DNA of 48,251 nt from Legionella sp. 515359 (GTDB lineage: Bacteria > Pseudomonadota > Gammaproteobacteria > Legionellales > Legionellaceae): NCBI GenBank assembly GCA_025941565.1, contig JAPCYN010000028.1, positions 1 to 48,251 of the forward strand, in the 5' to 3' direction. Below the pieces are notes generated by a model. That model was not told where the DNA came from, made no database searches, and worked only from the letters and a program-made list of their open reading frames with translations. Below, piece after piece: positions 1-8,546 of this stretch; the stretch's first letter is position 1; each line of letters opens with the position of its first letter. The translations under genes were made by a program, and so were the position numbers.

Positions 1-1
1 T

Positions 2-649
2 GAGCACGTGACTAAAGACTTTATTATGAATGCACTGGCAGAGCAAGTCAGACGTTTTGATAAAGGTGGTGATAATTTTTACGATCAAATTTCCGCTCTG
101 CACAAATCAGTGCGTGGCTCCAATCCTGATGCCGCACTATATTGGCTATGCCGTATGTTGGATGGAGGAGTGGACCCTCGTTATTTGGTACGACGGATTG
201 TGAGAATGGCTTGGGAAGATGTAGGTTTAGCTGATCCACGTGCCATCCAGGTTGCGAATGATGCCGCCGTAACTTACGAAAGATTGGGCTCACCTGAGGG
301 GGATCTGGCTCTGGGGCAAGCGGTCATTTATCTATCAATTGCTGCAAAAAGTAATGCGGGTTATGTTGCCTTTAACCAAGCTATGGATTTTGTAAAACGT
401 GATAAATCTCGAGAAGTACCCATCCATTTGCGTAATGCTCCCACTCGTTTAATGAAAAAATTAGGGCATGGAAAAGAGTATCGTTATGCTCATGATGAAC
501 CACATGCTTACGCTGCTGGAGAGCATTATTTACCTGACGAAATGCAAGAGCCTGGTTGGTATAAACCAGTCCCACGCGGTTTGGAAATTAAAATCGCAGA
601 GAAACTTGCGTTTCTGAAATCACTTGATGAGAAAAAGCACGAATCGTAG
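2..649 (+). CDS. rarA: Replication-associated recombination protein A, C-terminal part (5' truncated by window)
   Basis: The reading frame is open from the first bases, so the gene starts outside the window and only about 215 C-terminal residues are seen. They match the RarA/MgsA (WRNIP1-like) C-terminal tetramerisation region of this clamp-loader-like AAA+ ATPase, which acts at stalled replication forks with SSB. Recognisable stretches are the SALHKSVRGSNPDAALYWLC segment, RRIVRMAWEDVGLADP, and the conserved tail with YAHDEP and HYLPDEM. The Walker motifs lie upstream and cannot be checked. The gtg at 8 is an internal valine codon and not a start. A repeat-like palindromic stretch follows the stop. 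Family assignment is secure. Confidence 0.93.
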   Translation, partial: EHVTKDFIMNALAEQVRRFDKGGDNFYDQISALHKSVRGSNPDAALYWLCRMLDGGVDPRYLVRRIVRMAWEDVGLADPRAIQVANDAAVTYERLGSPEGDLALGQAVIYLSIAAKSNAGYVAFNQAMDFVKRDKSREVPIHLRNAPTRLMKKLGHGKEYRYAHDEPHAYAAGEHYLPDEMQEPGWYKPVPRGLEIKIAEKLAFLKSLDEKKHES

Positions 650-712
650 CACTGGTGAAGCAGGTTTGGGTGGCAGAGCGCTCACTCGGATTTCACTGCA
701 CCCCAGAGCTAC
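649..712. repeat. Degenerate palindromic intergenic repeat (Legionella-type)
   Basis: The stretch ends in CACTGCACCCCAGAGCTAC, whose reverse complement starts GTAGCTCTGGGGTGCAGTG. It contains GGGTGGCAGAGCGC in its left half, giving an imperfect inverted repeat between the convergent rarA and the minus-strand gene. It resembles other gene-tail palindromes in this window and could serve as a transcription end. Similarity to a family is by eye only. Confidence 0.35.
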
Positions 713-784
713 AAGCCCGCAATACAATTTTTTTATCCTATGGGTGTGAGTTTTGATGTTTTGGGCTAGGCGAATATGCTTTTC

Positions 785-1951
785 TCATAATTTGCAATCC
801 AATCCATTCCAACGTGACTCAATGATATTTGCTCCTGCCTCGTCATGTCGACTGTAATTAAATATCAATGGATTACCACAACTAAAAAAAGGAGCATATA
901 AGTTTTTATAACTTACCTGGCTATCTGTAAGAAATACCGAACACGTATTAGGCAACAACTCTGCTACACTTTTGATATTTTTATAGCGAGAGTTGCCACT
1001 AATGTAACTGTGATCAAAACCTAAGAAGGCCAAGTAGGGCTCTCCATTACTTTCCTTTTTAATAATTTGCGCTGCATGGCCATTGAAACTATGAATTCGG
1101 AAGCATTCATCTCCATCCAGGTGTTTGATTTGAAAACTTTTAATGCAGGATAATATTGCTGGATAAGAGTCCAGAGCAACTACACGAATACCTGCTTTTT
1201 TTGCTGCTTTTACGGTATTTGTATAACCGGAAAATCCACAACCGCTTGCTACATCTTTGAAGTGTAAATAGGCAGCCAGTTCGGGAGGCAATTCTTCATT
1301 GGGGCTATTAAAATACGTATCCAGTAATTTTTGATGACGGTCATAAAAAAGAAATTCAAAAAATAAGGTTTTTATTCCCAGTTGCTTAAAATATTCCAAA
1401 TTTTCTACAAGAAATTTTTTGGGAAACTGATGATGATGAATTTCACCCAGATATATTCCATGGGGAAGCGTATTTTTATTTTTTAACTCATCGAATGATT
1501 TTTTTAATGCTTCTTTCCTTTGGGGCACAGATAAATAGGAATGTGATGCTTGTGAAAAACTCCAACAAGGCTGCGAATGATTTTTTTCTTGTGCTAAATC
1601 AATAGATAACTGGCGCAATGACTTAATTTCAGATACGTATTCTTCCACTGATTTGTTATGCCAAAGAAGGTAGCGATTACCTTCCCAGCTTGATGCAAAA
1701 GGTTGCTGGGTTACATCAAGTTGGAGTTTTTCATCAAAATCAGTATAAGTAACCAGAACTTCCAGTTCGTCTGGGTAGTAGTCAAAATGAATTTGTCGTT
1801 TTTCATTATCAAAATAAATTCTGATGCTTTCTCGTGCGAAACCTTTTTCTACCAAAGCGTCAATTAATTCCTGATAGCATTGTTTGATGATTGGATAATT
1901 GATTTCATCAATGGAGTCACTGTTTATTCCTTTTAAAATGCATATGCTCAT
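785..1951 (-). CDS. Orphan protein with ChaN/EreA (TIKI-like) fold signature; possible effector
   Basis: A 388-residue protein starting at the ATG at 1951, preceded by AGAGGG seven bases upstream; a TTG further upstream (1975) lies in frame but lacks this spacing. Residues about 165-320 carry the arrangement typical of the EreA/ChaN/TIKI superfamily: GEIHHH at 169-174, an isolated glutamate in FFEFL (E199), VVALD (D261), an R285/H287/N290 cluster and FLGFDH ending at H314. The same fold forms the C2 domain of Pasteurella toxin PMT and appears in toxins and effectors. The N-terminal 160 residues match nothing I know. No signal peptide or membrane segment is apparent. It is a single gene flanked by unrelated genes. 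The fold is inferred from motif spacing; substrate and secretion are unknown. Confidence 0.6.
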   Translation of the reverse strand: MSICILKGINSDSIDEINYPIIKQCYQELIDALVEKGFARESIRIYFDNEKRQIHFDYYPDELEVLVTYTDFDEKLQLDVTQQPFASSWEGNRYLLWHNKSVEEYVSEIKSLRQLSIDLAQEKNHSQPCWSFSQASHSYLSVPQRKEALKKSFDELKNKNTLPHGIYLGEIHHHQFPKKFLVENLEYFKQLGIKTLFFEFLFYDRHQKLLDTYFNSPNEELPPELAAYLHFKDVASGCGFSGYTNTVKAAKKAGIRVVALDSYPAILSCIKSFQIKHLDGDECFRIHSFNGHAAQIIKKESNGEPYLAFLGFDHSYISGNSRYKNIKSVAELLPNTCSVFLTDSQVSYKNLYAPFFSCGNPLIFNYSRHDEAGANIIESRWNGLDCKL

Positions 1952-2218
1952 GGATAAGCCCTCTGATTTTAGCAAGGCGCTTTTTGAGTTTATGTCCTGA
2001 ACACTGGTATTGGGGATGTGGGGAGGTTATAGCGCCAAATTCAACAGCACATGCCCAACCTGAAAAACAGCATTCAGGTGGCTCATGCACATAGTCATGT
2101 TAAGACGCATAATTGTCATAAAATTACTTTTTTGGTTAATTTAATAACAATATTTCTATCATGGTTATCATTTTATGTCAATAAAAAGAAGGAATGAAAA
2201 TGTAGTGTAATTAATTGC

Positions 2219-3295
2219 ATGATTTTAAATGTATTTTCATTTTATTATAAATTTGTTACAGTCTTATTATTAATTATAATAATCTCATCCAGCATGCATT
2301 ATTCTAATTACCAAACATGTGCTGTAAGGCCACAAATACCTCTTTCTGAGTGGGATATTTTATCCAGCTTGCCAACCGCTTTGGTAATTATCAATTCTCA
2401 AGGACGAATCGTATGGTTAAACCCGCCAGCTGAAGCAATGTTGGGGTATGGGCTGCTCGATTCCTTATGGTTAGAGGTGATTTTACGTGCTTTTGTTCCT
2501 CGTGCGGATGATGGTCATGAAGTTTCTTTGGCAGATGGTCGTCGTGTCCATGTAGCAATCGCGACTTTGGACAGCTTACCAGGCATATTAGTCAGTTTAA
2601 CTGATATAACTGCTACAAGAGATTATGAAAAAGCCAAAGAAAATGAAAAACGTTTGGTCTCAATTGGTACAATGACCGCACAGCTCGCACATCAAATCAG
2701 AACACCCTTGGCTTCGGCGATGTTGTACACAGAGCATTTGAATAATCTTCCTGGTTTGGATGTTCGAACCCAAAATTGGATTCATCGATTGCAGGAATGT
2801 CATAGCAGTATCGAGCAGCAAATCCAGGACTTATTGCTGTTTGCGCGAGGTACCACAATAGAGCCGACGCGTATGGACATGAATTATTGGTGCTCTTTGC
2901 TGGTACAACGTGCACAGCCTTATGTTTTGGCTCGTAATGTACTATTCAATGTGAATAATCAGTTGATTACTGGTGAATCATTAATTCATGGAGAATCATT
3001 AATTGGTGCCGTTTTAAACTTGGTGATCAATTCATTGCAGTCAGATGCAACAGAAATTAATTTAACACTTGCATCTATGGATGATTCAGGTATACAAATA
3101 TCAGTAGAGGACAATGGTAAAGGAATGACTGAAGAGGTGAAGAACCAGGCTTTTTCTCCTTTTTATACTACAAAAGCTCAAGGCAATGGTTTGGGTTTAG
3201 CGGTTGTCTACGCAGTAGTAAAAGCACACGGCGGTCGACTTAGCCTGGAATCTACAGCGGGAATAGGTACACAAGTTAATTTGTTTTTGCCGTAA
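2219..3295 (+). CDS. fleS: Flagellar sensor histidine kinase FleS (FlrB-type)
   Basis: PAS-containing histidine kinase that phosphorylates FleR to activate middle flagellar genes. In order: a PAS-like domain (about residues 48-130, with TALVIINSQGRIVWLNPPAE), an H-box with phospho-acceptor H158 in LAHQIRTPLAS, an N-box (VLNLVINSLQS), the DNGKGM G1 box and a GLGLAVVYAVVKAHGG G2 box. The first 25 residues as called are very hydrophobic, but FlrB/FleS relatives are usually soluble. An ATG at 2294 would remove that segment, though neither start has a clear ribosome site nearby; an AAGAAGGA lies about 25 bases before 2219. The fleR gene follows about 120 bases downstream. Kinase identity is secure, the exact start is not. 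Confidence 0.88.
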   Translation: MILNVFSFYYKFVTVLLLIIIISSSMHYSNYQTCAVRPQIPLSEWDILSSLPTALVIINSQGRIVWLNPPAEAMLGYGLLDSLWLEVILRAFVPRADDGHEVSLADGRRVHVAIATLDSLPGILVSLTDITATRDYEKAKENEKRLVSIGTMTAQLAHQIRTPLASAMLYTEHLNNLPGLDVRTQNWIHRLQECHSSIEQQIQDLLLFARGTTIEPTRMDMNYWCSLLVQRAQPYVLARNVLFNVNNQLITGESLIHGESLIGAVLNLVINSLQSDATEINLTLASMDDSGIQISVEDNGKGMTEEVKNQAFSPFYTTKAQGNGLGLAVVYAVVKAHGGRLSLESTAGIGTQVNLFLP

Positions 3296-3417
3296 TATGT
3301 TGAGTCGTCATCTTGAGCATGATCGGGGGCCTGATTTTACTTTTAGATAAAATTCAGGAAGCACTTCATCATGCCTGGGATGATATCCTTTTTATAACAC
3401 TTAGAAAAGGACGTTCT

Positions 3418-4731
3418 ATGAGTCATGTTTTAATCGTTGAAGATGATCCAGTATTAAGAGAAGCGCTGGCTGAAACAATGACTATTGCTGGCCATACATA
3501 TATTACCGCTAAAGATGGCAAGGAAGCTTTGGCCCTTCTTGAAATCCATAATCCATCAGTAGTATTAACGGATATTCGTATGGATGAACTGGATGGAAAT
3601 CAGTTACTTGCTGAGATCCAAAAAAGAAGACTTGGATTGCCTGTGATTTTGATGACTGCGTATGGATCAGTACAAGATGCAGTAAATGCGCTTCATCATG
3701 GCGCCGTGGATTATTTACAAAAACCGTTCAGTGCCCAAGTATTAACTGAAAAAATCAATCAATACATTAAAGTCGAGTTTGATGAGGATACTGGAGAACC
3801 TATCGCCAAGGATCCTAAAAGTCAGGCCTTATTAACTATGGCATTAAAAGTAGCTCAATCGGATGTTGGTGTGATGATCAGTGGAGAGAGTGGGACGGGT
3901 AAAGAGGTTTTAGCTCATTTTATTCATGATCACTCCCCGCGAAAAAAACAACCGTTCATTGCGATTAATTGTGCGGCAATTCCTGAACAAATGCTTGAAG
4001 CAACTTTGTTTGGCTACGAAAAGGGTTCATTTACTGGAGCTTATAAATCAACTCCTGGTAAGTTTGAACAGGCACAAGGTGGAACTTTACTGCTGGATGA
4101 AGTCAGTGAAATGCCCTTAAGCCTGCAAGCCAAATTACTTCGTGTATTGCAAGAGAAAGAAGTGGAGCGAATTGGTGCCAATAAAACAATTAGCTTGGAT
4201 GTACGTATTCTGGCTACAACCAACAGACAACTTAAAGATGAAGTAAAGGCTGGACGTTTTAGAGAAGATTTGTTTTATCGTTTGAATGTTTTCCCCTTAG
4301 AGTGGCACCCATTACGTGAACGAAAGAATGACATTATTCCTCTGGCAAATTATCTGATCCGCAAACATTGCCAGCATAAACAGCCAGTGGTTCCTGTAAT
4401 TTGTCCCGCAGCTCAGAAGTTGATGTTGGCTTATCCTTGGCCGGGAAATGCGCGAGAATTAGATAATGTGATTCAACGAGCATTAGTTTTACAAGCTCAA
4501 GGAATTATAGAAGCAGAGCACTTACAATTGTCATTGACTGCTACCTTGGTTCCTGAAACTACTCCAACTGCTAACAGTAAAAATTTACAAATTCATGAGT
4601 TTGAATTGATCGAAAAAACGTTACTGGAGAATGAGGGAAATAGACAAAAAGTAGCTGCTTTATTGGGGGTAAGTGAGCGAACACTACGTTATAAATTAGC
4701 GAAAATGCGCGAAGAAGGTTATACGGTATAA
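3418..4731 (+). CDS. fleR: Sigma-54-dependent flagellar response regulator FleR (FlrC-type)
   Basis: A 437-residue NtrC-family activator. The receiver domain holds phospho-acceptor D52 (LTDIRMDELDG) and the conserved K in LQKPFS. The AAA+ domain has Walker A GESGTGKE (156-163), the sigma-54-contacting loop GSFTGA (203-208, GAFTGA in most relatives) and LLLDEVSEMP. The C-terminus is a Fis-type helix-turn-helix (RQKVAALLGVSERTLRYKLA). The start at 3418 was chosen because AAAAGGA precedes it and the receiver begins there; the reading frame is open 105 bases further upstream. With RpoN it should switch on hook-basal-body operons, including the fli genes that follow. No clear -24/-12 element was found between this gene and fliE. 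Confidence 0.93.
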   Translation: MSHVLIVEDDPVLREALAETMTIAGHTYITAKDGKEALALLEIHNPSVVLTDIRMDELDGNQLLAEIQKRRLGLPVILMTAYGSVQDAVNALHHGAVDYLQKPFSAQVLTEKINQYIKVEFDEDTGEPIAKDPKSQALLTMALKVAQSDVGVMISGESGTGKEVLAHFIHDHSPRKKQPFIAINCAAIPEQMLEATLFGYEKGSFTGAYKSTPGKFEQAQGGTLLLDEVSEMPLSLQAKLLRVLQEKEVERIGANKTISLDVRILATTNRQLKDEVKAGRFREDLFYRLNVFPLEWHPLRERKNDIIPLANYLIRKHCQHKQPVVPVICPAAQKLMLAYPWPGNARELDNVIQRALVLQAQGIIEAEHLQLSLTATLVPETTPTANSKNLQIHEFELIEKTLLENEGNRQKVAALLGVSERTLRYKLAKMREEGYTV

Positions 4732-4853
4732 AATCGTGTAGTCTTGGTGTAGTGACAGATTATGGTATCCTGAGAGTAAATCTTAAAACGTTGCGTCATC
4801 AGGATAGAAGAGAAAAGGATAAAACACCGAATAATTATGAGGTAAATAAGGAT

Positions 4854-5168
4854 ATGAGTGATATTAATACAGTTAACTTGCTAAATCAGATCAAGACAAT
4901 GTCTGCCAAGGCTGAAGGTGCGATTGTTGAAACAGAGACAAATCAAGCCCCTTTTGGTACGGTATTTCAACAGGCATTGAATCAAGTCAATGATGCAACT
5001 CAATCTGCAGATTCGTTAAAAACCCGTTTTGAAATGGGTGATCCCAATGTGAGTTTAGGGGAAGTGATGATCGCAGCCCAAAAATCTAATTTAGGACTCG
5101 AGGCTACTGTTCGGGTTCGTAACAAAGTGGTACAAGCATATCAAGACATTATGAATATGCCAGTATAA
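4854..5168 (+). CDS. fliE: Flagellar hook-basal body protein FliE
   Basis: A 104-residue protein, the normal FliE length, which links the MS ring to the rod at the base of the flagellum. The C-terminal half is diagnostic: FEMGDPNVSLGEVMIAAQKS followed by VRVRNKVVQAYQDIMNMPV. The ATG at 4854 is preceded by AAGGAT; the reading frame extends 34 codons upstream, but that part is not FliE-like. It is the first gene of the fliEFGHIJ run and lies about 120 bases after fleR, so it may have its own promoter, although I could not recognise one. Confidence 0.93.
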   Translation: MSDINTVNLLNQIKTMSAKAEGAIVETETNQAPFGTVFQQALNQVNDATQSADSLKTRFEMGDPNVSLGEVMIAAQKSNLGLEATVRVRNKVVQAYQDIMNMPV

Positions 5169-5181
5169 TTAGGAGTTTGAT

Positions 5182-6807
5182 ATGGCATTGGCTGATAGTG
5201 CATCAACAGTGGCAGCAAAATTTGCAAACCTCTCTATTGCGCGACAAATTGGTTTACTAGCGGGAATAGCTGCAAGTATTGCAATTGGTTTGGCGGTTGT
5301 TTTATGGTCTCGCGATCCGAATTATGTTCCTTTATATACGCAAATGAATGCACGTGATGCGGCTGAGGTAGTATCTGCTCTTGAACGCAATGGCATTGAT
5401 TTTAAGATTGATAATAACAATAGCATGATTATGGTTGCGGCTGATACTTTGCAAAATGTACGCCTTAAATTGGCAATGGAGGGATTGCCTCGTGATTCTG
5501 CAAGTTCAGATGAGCTTTTTTCCGGTTCTAATGCATTCAATAGTAGCCAATTTATGGAAAATGCACGTTATAAGCAAGCCTTGGAAGCTGAGTTGGCTCG
5601 TACTATAAGTAAATTCAAGGATATTAAATCGGCCCGAGTTCATTTAGCAATTCCCCGTGAATCGGCTTTTGTTCGTGATGCTCATGAGCCCAGCGCTTCT
5701 GTTTTCCTTGATGTTTATTCGGGTTTGGAGCTTAAAAAACATACCATTGCTGCAATTGTGAATTTGGTTGCATCCAGTATTCCAAATCTCTCTGCAAGTC
5801 GAGTGACGGTTGTCGATCAGGATGGGCAGTTGCTAAATGAAGGTGGGGGACAAACCCTTTTTACAGATACAGAACGCTTTTTAGATTATAGACAAAGTTT
5901 GGAGCATCAATATGCTCAAAAGATCCAGGATATTTTAACCCCAATACTTGGTTATGGCCGAGTTAGGGCCAAAGTTTCTGCGGATATAGACTTTACCAGT
6001 TACGAACAAACACAAGAAATGTTTAATCCCGAACTGCCTTCTTTGCGCAGTGAGCAAACAATGGAAGAAAAACGCAGCGCATCAAATGATGCTGTTGGAG
6101 TCCCTGGTACTTTATCCAATACACCACAAGTTAATCCGGCGCTTGCTCCCAAGAATCCACCGCCTAAAAATGGACCGCCACAAACGCAGACTGCATCAGA
6201 TACAAATCAGTCCACAGATTTGCGCACGCAAAGCACCAAAAATTTCGAGTTAGATAAAACGGTTAGCCATACTAAAAATCAACCCGGAACAATTAAACGA
6301 CTCACCGTTGCGGTTTTGGTGGACAATCGAGCAGTCATGGATGCGAAAACTAAAAAAATGACTAAAACTCCTTTGGCTGCAAAGGAAATAGAACAAATTA
6401 AATTGCTTGTTGCAGATGCAATTGGATTAAGTGCACAGCGTGGCGATAGTTTGAATGTGATCAATACTGATTTTGTTAAACCCGATCCTGTAGCAGCTAT
6501 CCCTGAAGAGCGCTTTTGGCAGAAAGATATTTTCTGGTCCATAGTGAAGCAAGCAGCAGCTGCTTTATTTGTTTTAGCCTTAATCTTTGGCGTGCTAAGA
6601 CCCATGCTTAAAACACTGGCCAGCAATCGAAATGCCGGAGGTGTTGTGGGAGATGATCAGCCTATAGGCGATTTGACTTACGATGGAGCAATCTCAATTA
6701 AAGAAGCAAATGATTATGAATCACAATTAAATTTATTACGCCAGGTTGTTGATAAGGAACCCAAGCGTGTAGCACAGGTAGTTAAAAATTGGGTTGATCG
6801 GGGGTAA
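5182..6807 (+). CDS. fliF: Flagellar MS-ring protein FliF
   Basis: A 541-residue inner-membrane protein forming the MS ring on which the rod, C ring and export gate assemble. There is a transmembrane helix near residues 23-45, then the periplasmic ring-building domain with DPNYVPLYTQM, MEGLPRDS and the SARVHLAIPRESAF motif. A proline-rich, low-complexity linker (about 310-345) and a second transmembrane helix (about 450-470) follow. The C-terminal tail, LLRQVVDKEPKRVAQVVKNW, is the FliG-binding segment. AGGAG lies eight bases before the ATG. fliG starts two bases after the stop. Length and motifs are those of an intact protein. Confidence 0.96.
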   Translation: MALADSASTVAAKFANLSIARQIGLLAGIAASIAIGLAVVLWSRDPNYVPLYTQMNARDAAEVVSALERNGIDFKIDNNNSMIMVAADTLQNVRLKLAMEGLPRDSASSDELFSGSNAFNSSQFMENARYKQALEAELARTISKFKDIKSARVHLAIPRESAFVRDAHEPSASVFLDVYSGLELKKHTIAAIVNLVASSIPNLSASRVTVVDQDGQLLNEGGGQTLFTDTERFLDYRQSLEHQYAQKIQDILTPILGYGRVRAKVSADIDFTSYEQTQEMFNPELPSLRSEQTMEEKRSASNDAVGVPGTLSNTPQVNPALAPKNPPPKNGPPQTQTASDTNQSTDLRTQSTKNFELDKTVSHTKNQPGTIKRLTVAVLVDNRAVMDAKTKKMTKTPLAAKEIEQIKLLVADAIGLSAQRGDSLNVINTDFVKPDPVAAIPEERFWQKDIFWSIVKQAAAALFVLALIFGVLRPMLKTLASNRNAGGVVGDDQPIGDLTYDGAISIKEANDYESQLNLLRQVVDKEPKRVAQVVKNWVDRG

Positions 6808-6809
6808 CT

Positions 6810-7799
6810 ATGGATGGAATAGAGCGCGCGGCTATCTTACTATTAAGCATGGGCGAAAAAAATGCGGCTGAAGTATTAAAACATCTTGAGCCGAGGCAAG
6901 TACAAAAGGTCGGCGTTGCGATGTCGACTCTCAGTAATGTTACCAAGGCAAAAATGGAAAATGTACTGGTTGAATTTACTCATGCTATTGGGGAACAAAC
7001 GAGCTTAACAGTCGATACTGAGCATTATTTACGTACCGTACTCATTGAGGCTTTAGGATTAGAAAAAGCAACTCCATTCATTGATCGAATCCTCGTGTCT
7101 GATAAAGACAGTGGGCTTAACCGTTTAAAATGGTTGGACGGTCGATTAATTGCTGATGTGATTCGTAACGAGCATCCACAAATTATTGCAACAATATTAA
7201 TTCATTTGGATAGCGAGCAAGCAGCTGAAGTAGTCCGCTATTTTAGTGTTGATAAAAGATCGGAAGTACTGTTACGTATGTGCAATATTGACACAGTAAA
7301 ACCTGAAGCCATTTCAGAGCTTGGACAAGTTATAGAAAAACAACTCAGCGGTCAGAAAGTAAGTAAGTCTGCCTCAGTAGGGGGAATTAAGAGTGTTGCT
7401 GATGTAATTAACTATTTCGATGGCGCTATGGAAGAAGAAGTTCTGAATAAAATTAAAGATTGGGACGAAGAGTTAAGTGAAAAAATCCGAGATAAAATGT
7501 TTGTTTTTGAGAACTTAGTGGATATGGATGATCGGAGTATGCAAACTTTATTGCGTGATGTGACGCCTGAACAATTAAAACTGGCTTTAAAAGGTACTAC
7601 TGAGCCTACTAAAGAAAAAATATTCGCTAATATGTCCAAACGCGCTGCTGATTTATTACGTGAGGATATTGATCTTCAAGGTCCTGTTAAAGTTGTTGAT
7701 GTAGAGCGTGCTCAACGGGATATTCTGGCTGTAGCAAAAAACCTTGCTGAAGACGGTAAGATTGCCCTGGGCTCCAAGGGTGGGGATGAGATGATTTAA
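6810..7799 (+). CDS. fliG: Flagellar motor switch protein FliG
   Basis: A 329-residue C-ring protein that couples stator torque to rotation and direction switching. The N-terminal domain opens with ERAAILLLSMGEKNAAEVLKH and contacts FliF. The middle domain carries the EHPQIIATILIHLD motif that binds FliM. The C-terminal domain includes VFENLVDMDDRSMQTLLRDV, the charged torque helix that faces MotA. The start follows GGGGG directly after fliF, so the two are probably translationally coupled. Nothing is missing relative to the family. Confidence 0.96.
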   Translation: MDGIERAAILLLSMGEKNAAEVLKHLEPRQVQKVGVAMSTLSNVTKAKMENVLVEFTHAIGEQTSLTVDTEHYLRTVLIEALGLEKATPFIDRILVSDKDSGLNRLKWLDGRLIADVIRNEHPQIIATILIHLDSEQAAEVVRYFSVDKRSEVLLRMCNIDTVKPEAISELGQVIEKQLSGQKVSKSASVGGIKSVADVINYFDGAMEEEVLNKIKDWDEELSEKIRDKMFVFENLVDMDDRSMQTLLRDVTPEQLKLALKGTTEPTKEKIFANMSKRAADLLREDIDLQGPVKVVDVERAQRDILAVAKNLAEDGKIALGSKGGDEMI

Positions 7800-7895
7800 C
7801 CAATAGGTTGCAACGAACCACGGTTTGCTTTCCTTGAGTTTACTGCATTGAAGTTACATTTTATGATTGGATATGATTTTCAGGATGATAAGTAT

Positions 7896-8543
7896 ATGTC
7901 GAATGAATTTGAGCCTTACCTAAAAAAGAAAGAGGGTAATAATGGGTTTAGCGCCTGGGAATATGAATCGATCATAAATAATGAAGCCAAGGTTGAAATT
8001 AATGAAGAAGAGCGTTTTCTCGCTGAATGTGAACGTTTAAAGCAGGAGGCTAGAGAGAAAGGTTATGCAGAAGGCATGCAACAAGCACAAAGTGAACTTA
8101 ATGAAAAAAGAAAACAGTTTGTATATTGGTTTGATCTATTAAAAAAACCGGTAAAACTTCTGGATGAGCAAGTGACGCAGGAAATAATTCAAACTGTAAT
8201 TTGGTTAAGTCAGCATTGTATTGGCGTGGAGTTATCCGTTAACCCGGATAAGTTAAAAGAGCTACTCAATGCAATCAAATTGGAGTTGCCTTCCCTAGAT
8301 ACGTATAAAGTACTTGCCATGCACCCGGAAGATGTTACTTGGGTTGAAAATGAATTTGGCGAAAAAGAAATACCAGGACTGCAAGAGATTTTGGTAGCAG
8401 ATCCTTTATTGAGTCGAGGTGACTTTTATCTCAAAGGTGAGTACAGTGAATTAGATGGTCGAGTATATACCCGTTTAGCCACTTTATTTACAAAGTACAT
8501 TACTCAGGATAATCTGATTGTATCCTTGAAAGATCAGGACTAA
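7896..8543 (+). CDS. fliH: Flagellar assembly protein FliH
   Basis: A 215-residue regulator of the flagellar export ATPase, recognised mainly by position between fliG and fliI and by its pattern. A charged N-terminal region precedes a helical stretch with the ERLKQEAREKGYAEGMQQAQ repeat typical of FliH/YscL, followed by a conserved C-terminal domain ending in DGRVYTRLATLF. The ATG at 7896 follows CAGGA by about ten bases. A TTG at 7848 and an ATG at 7863 are in frame upstream but have no ribosome site. FliH dimers bind FliI and dock it at the export gate. FliH proteins diverge strongly, hence slightly lower confidence. Confidence 0.88.
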   Translation: MSNEFEPYLKKKEGNNGFSAWEYESIINNEAKVEINEEERFLAECERLKQEAREKGYAEGMQQAQSELNEKRKQFVYWFDLLKKPVKLLDEQVTQEIIQTVIWLSQHCIGVELSVNPDKLKELLNAIKLELPSLDTYKVLAMHPEDVTWVENEFGEKEIPGLQEILVADPLLSRGDFYLKGEYSELDGRVYTRLATLFTKYITQDNLIVSLKDQD

Positions 8544-8546
8544 CCG

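Noticed and set aside
2763-2775. tRNA T-loop-like GTTCGAACCC
   Set aside because: It is in frame inside the fleS kinase coding region and no cloverleaf can be formed around it.
3313-3417. N-terminal extension of FleR
   Set aside because: The extension precedes the receiver domain start, and the ATG at 3418 has a proper ribosome site.
4732-4853. Sigma-54 (-24/-12) promoter before fliE
   Set aside because: Looked for GG-N10-GC with the usual context and found no acceptable match, although FleR-dependent control would be expected.
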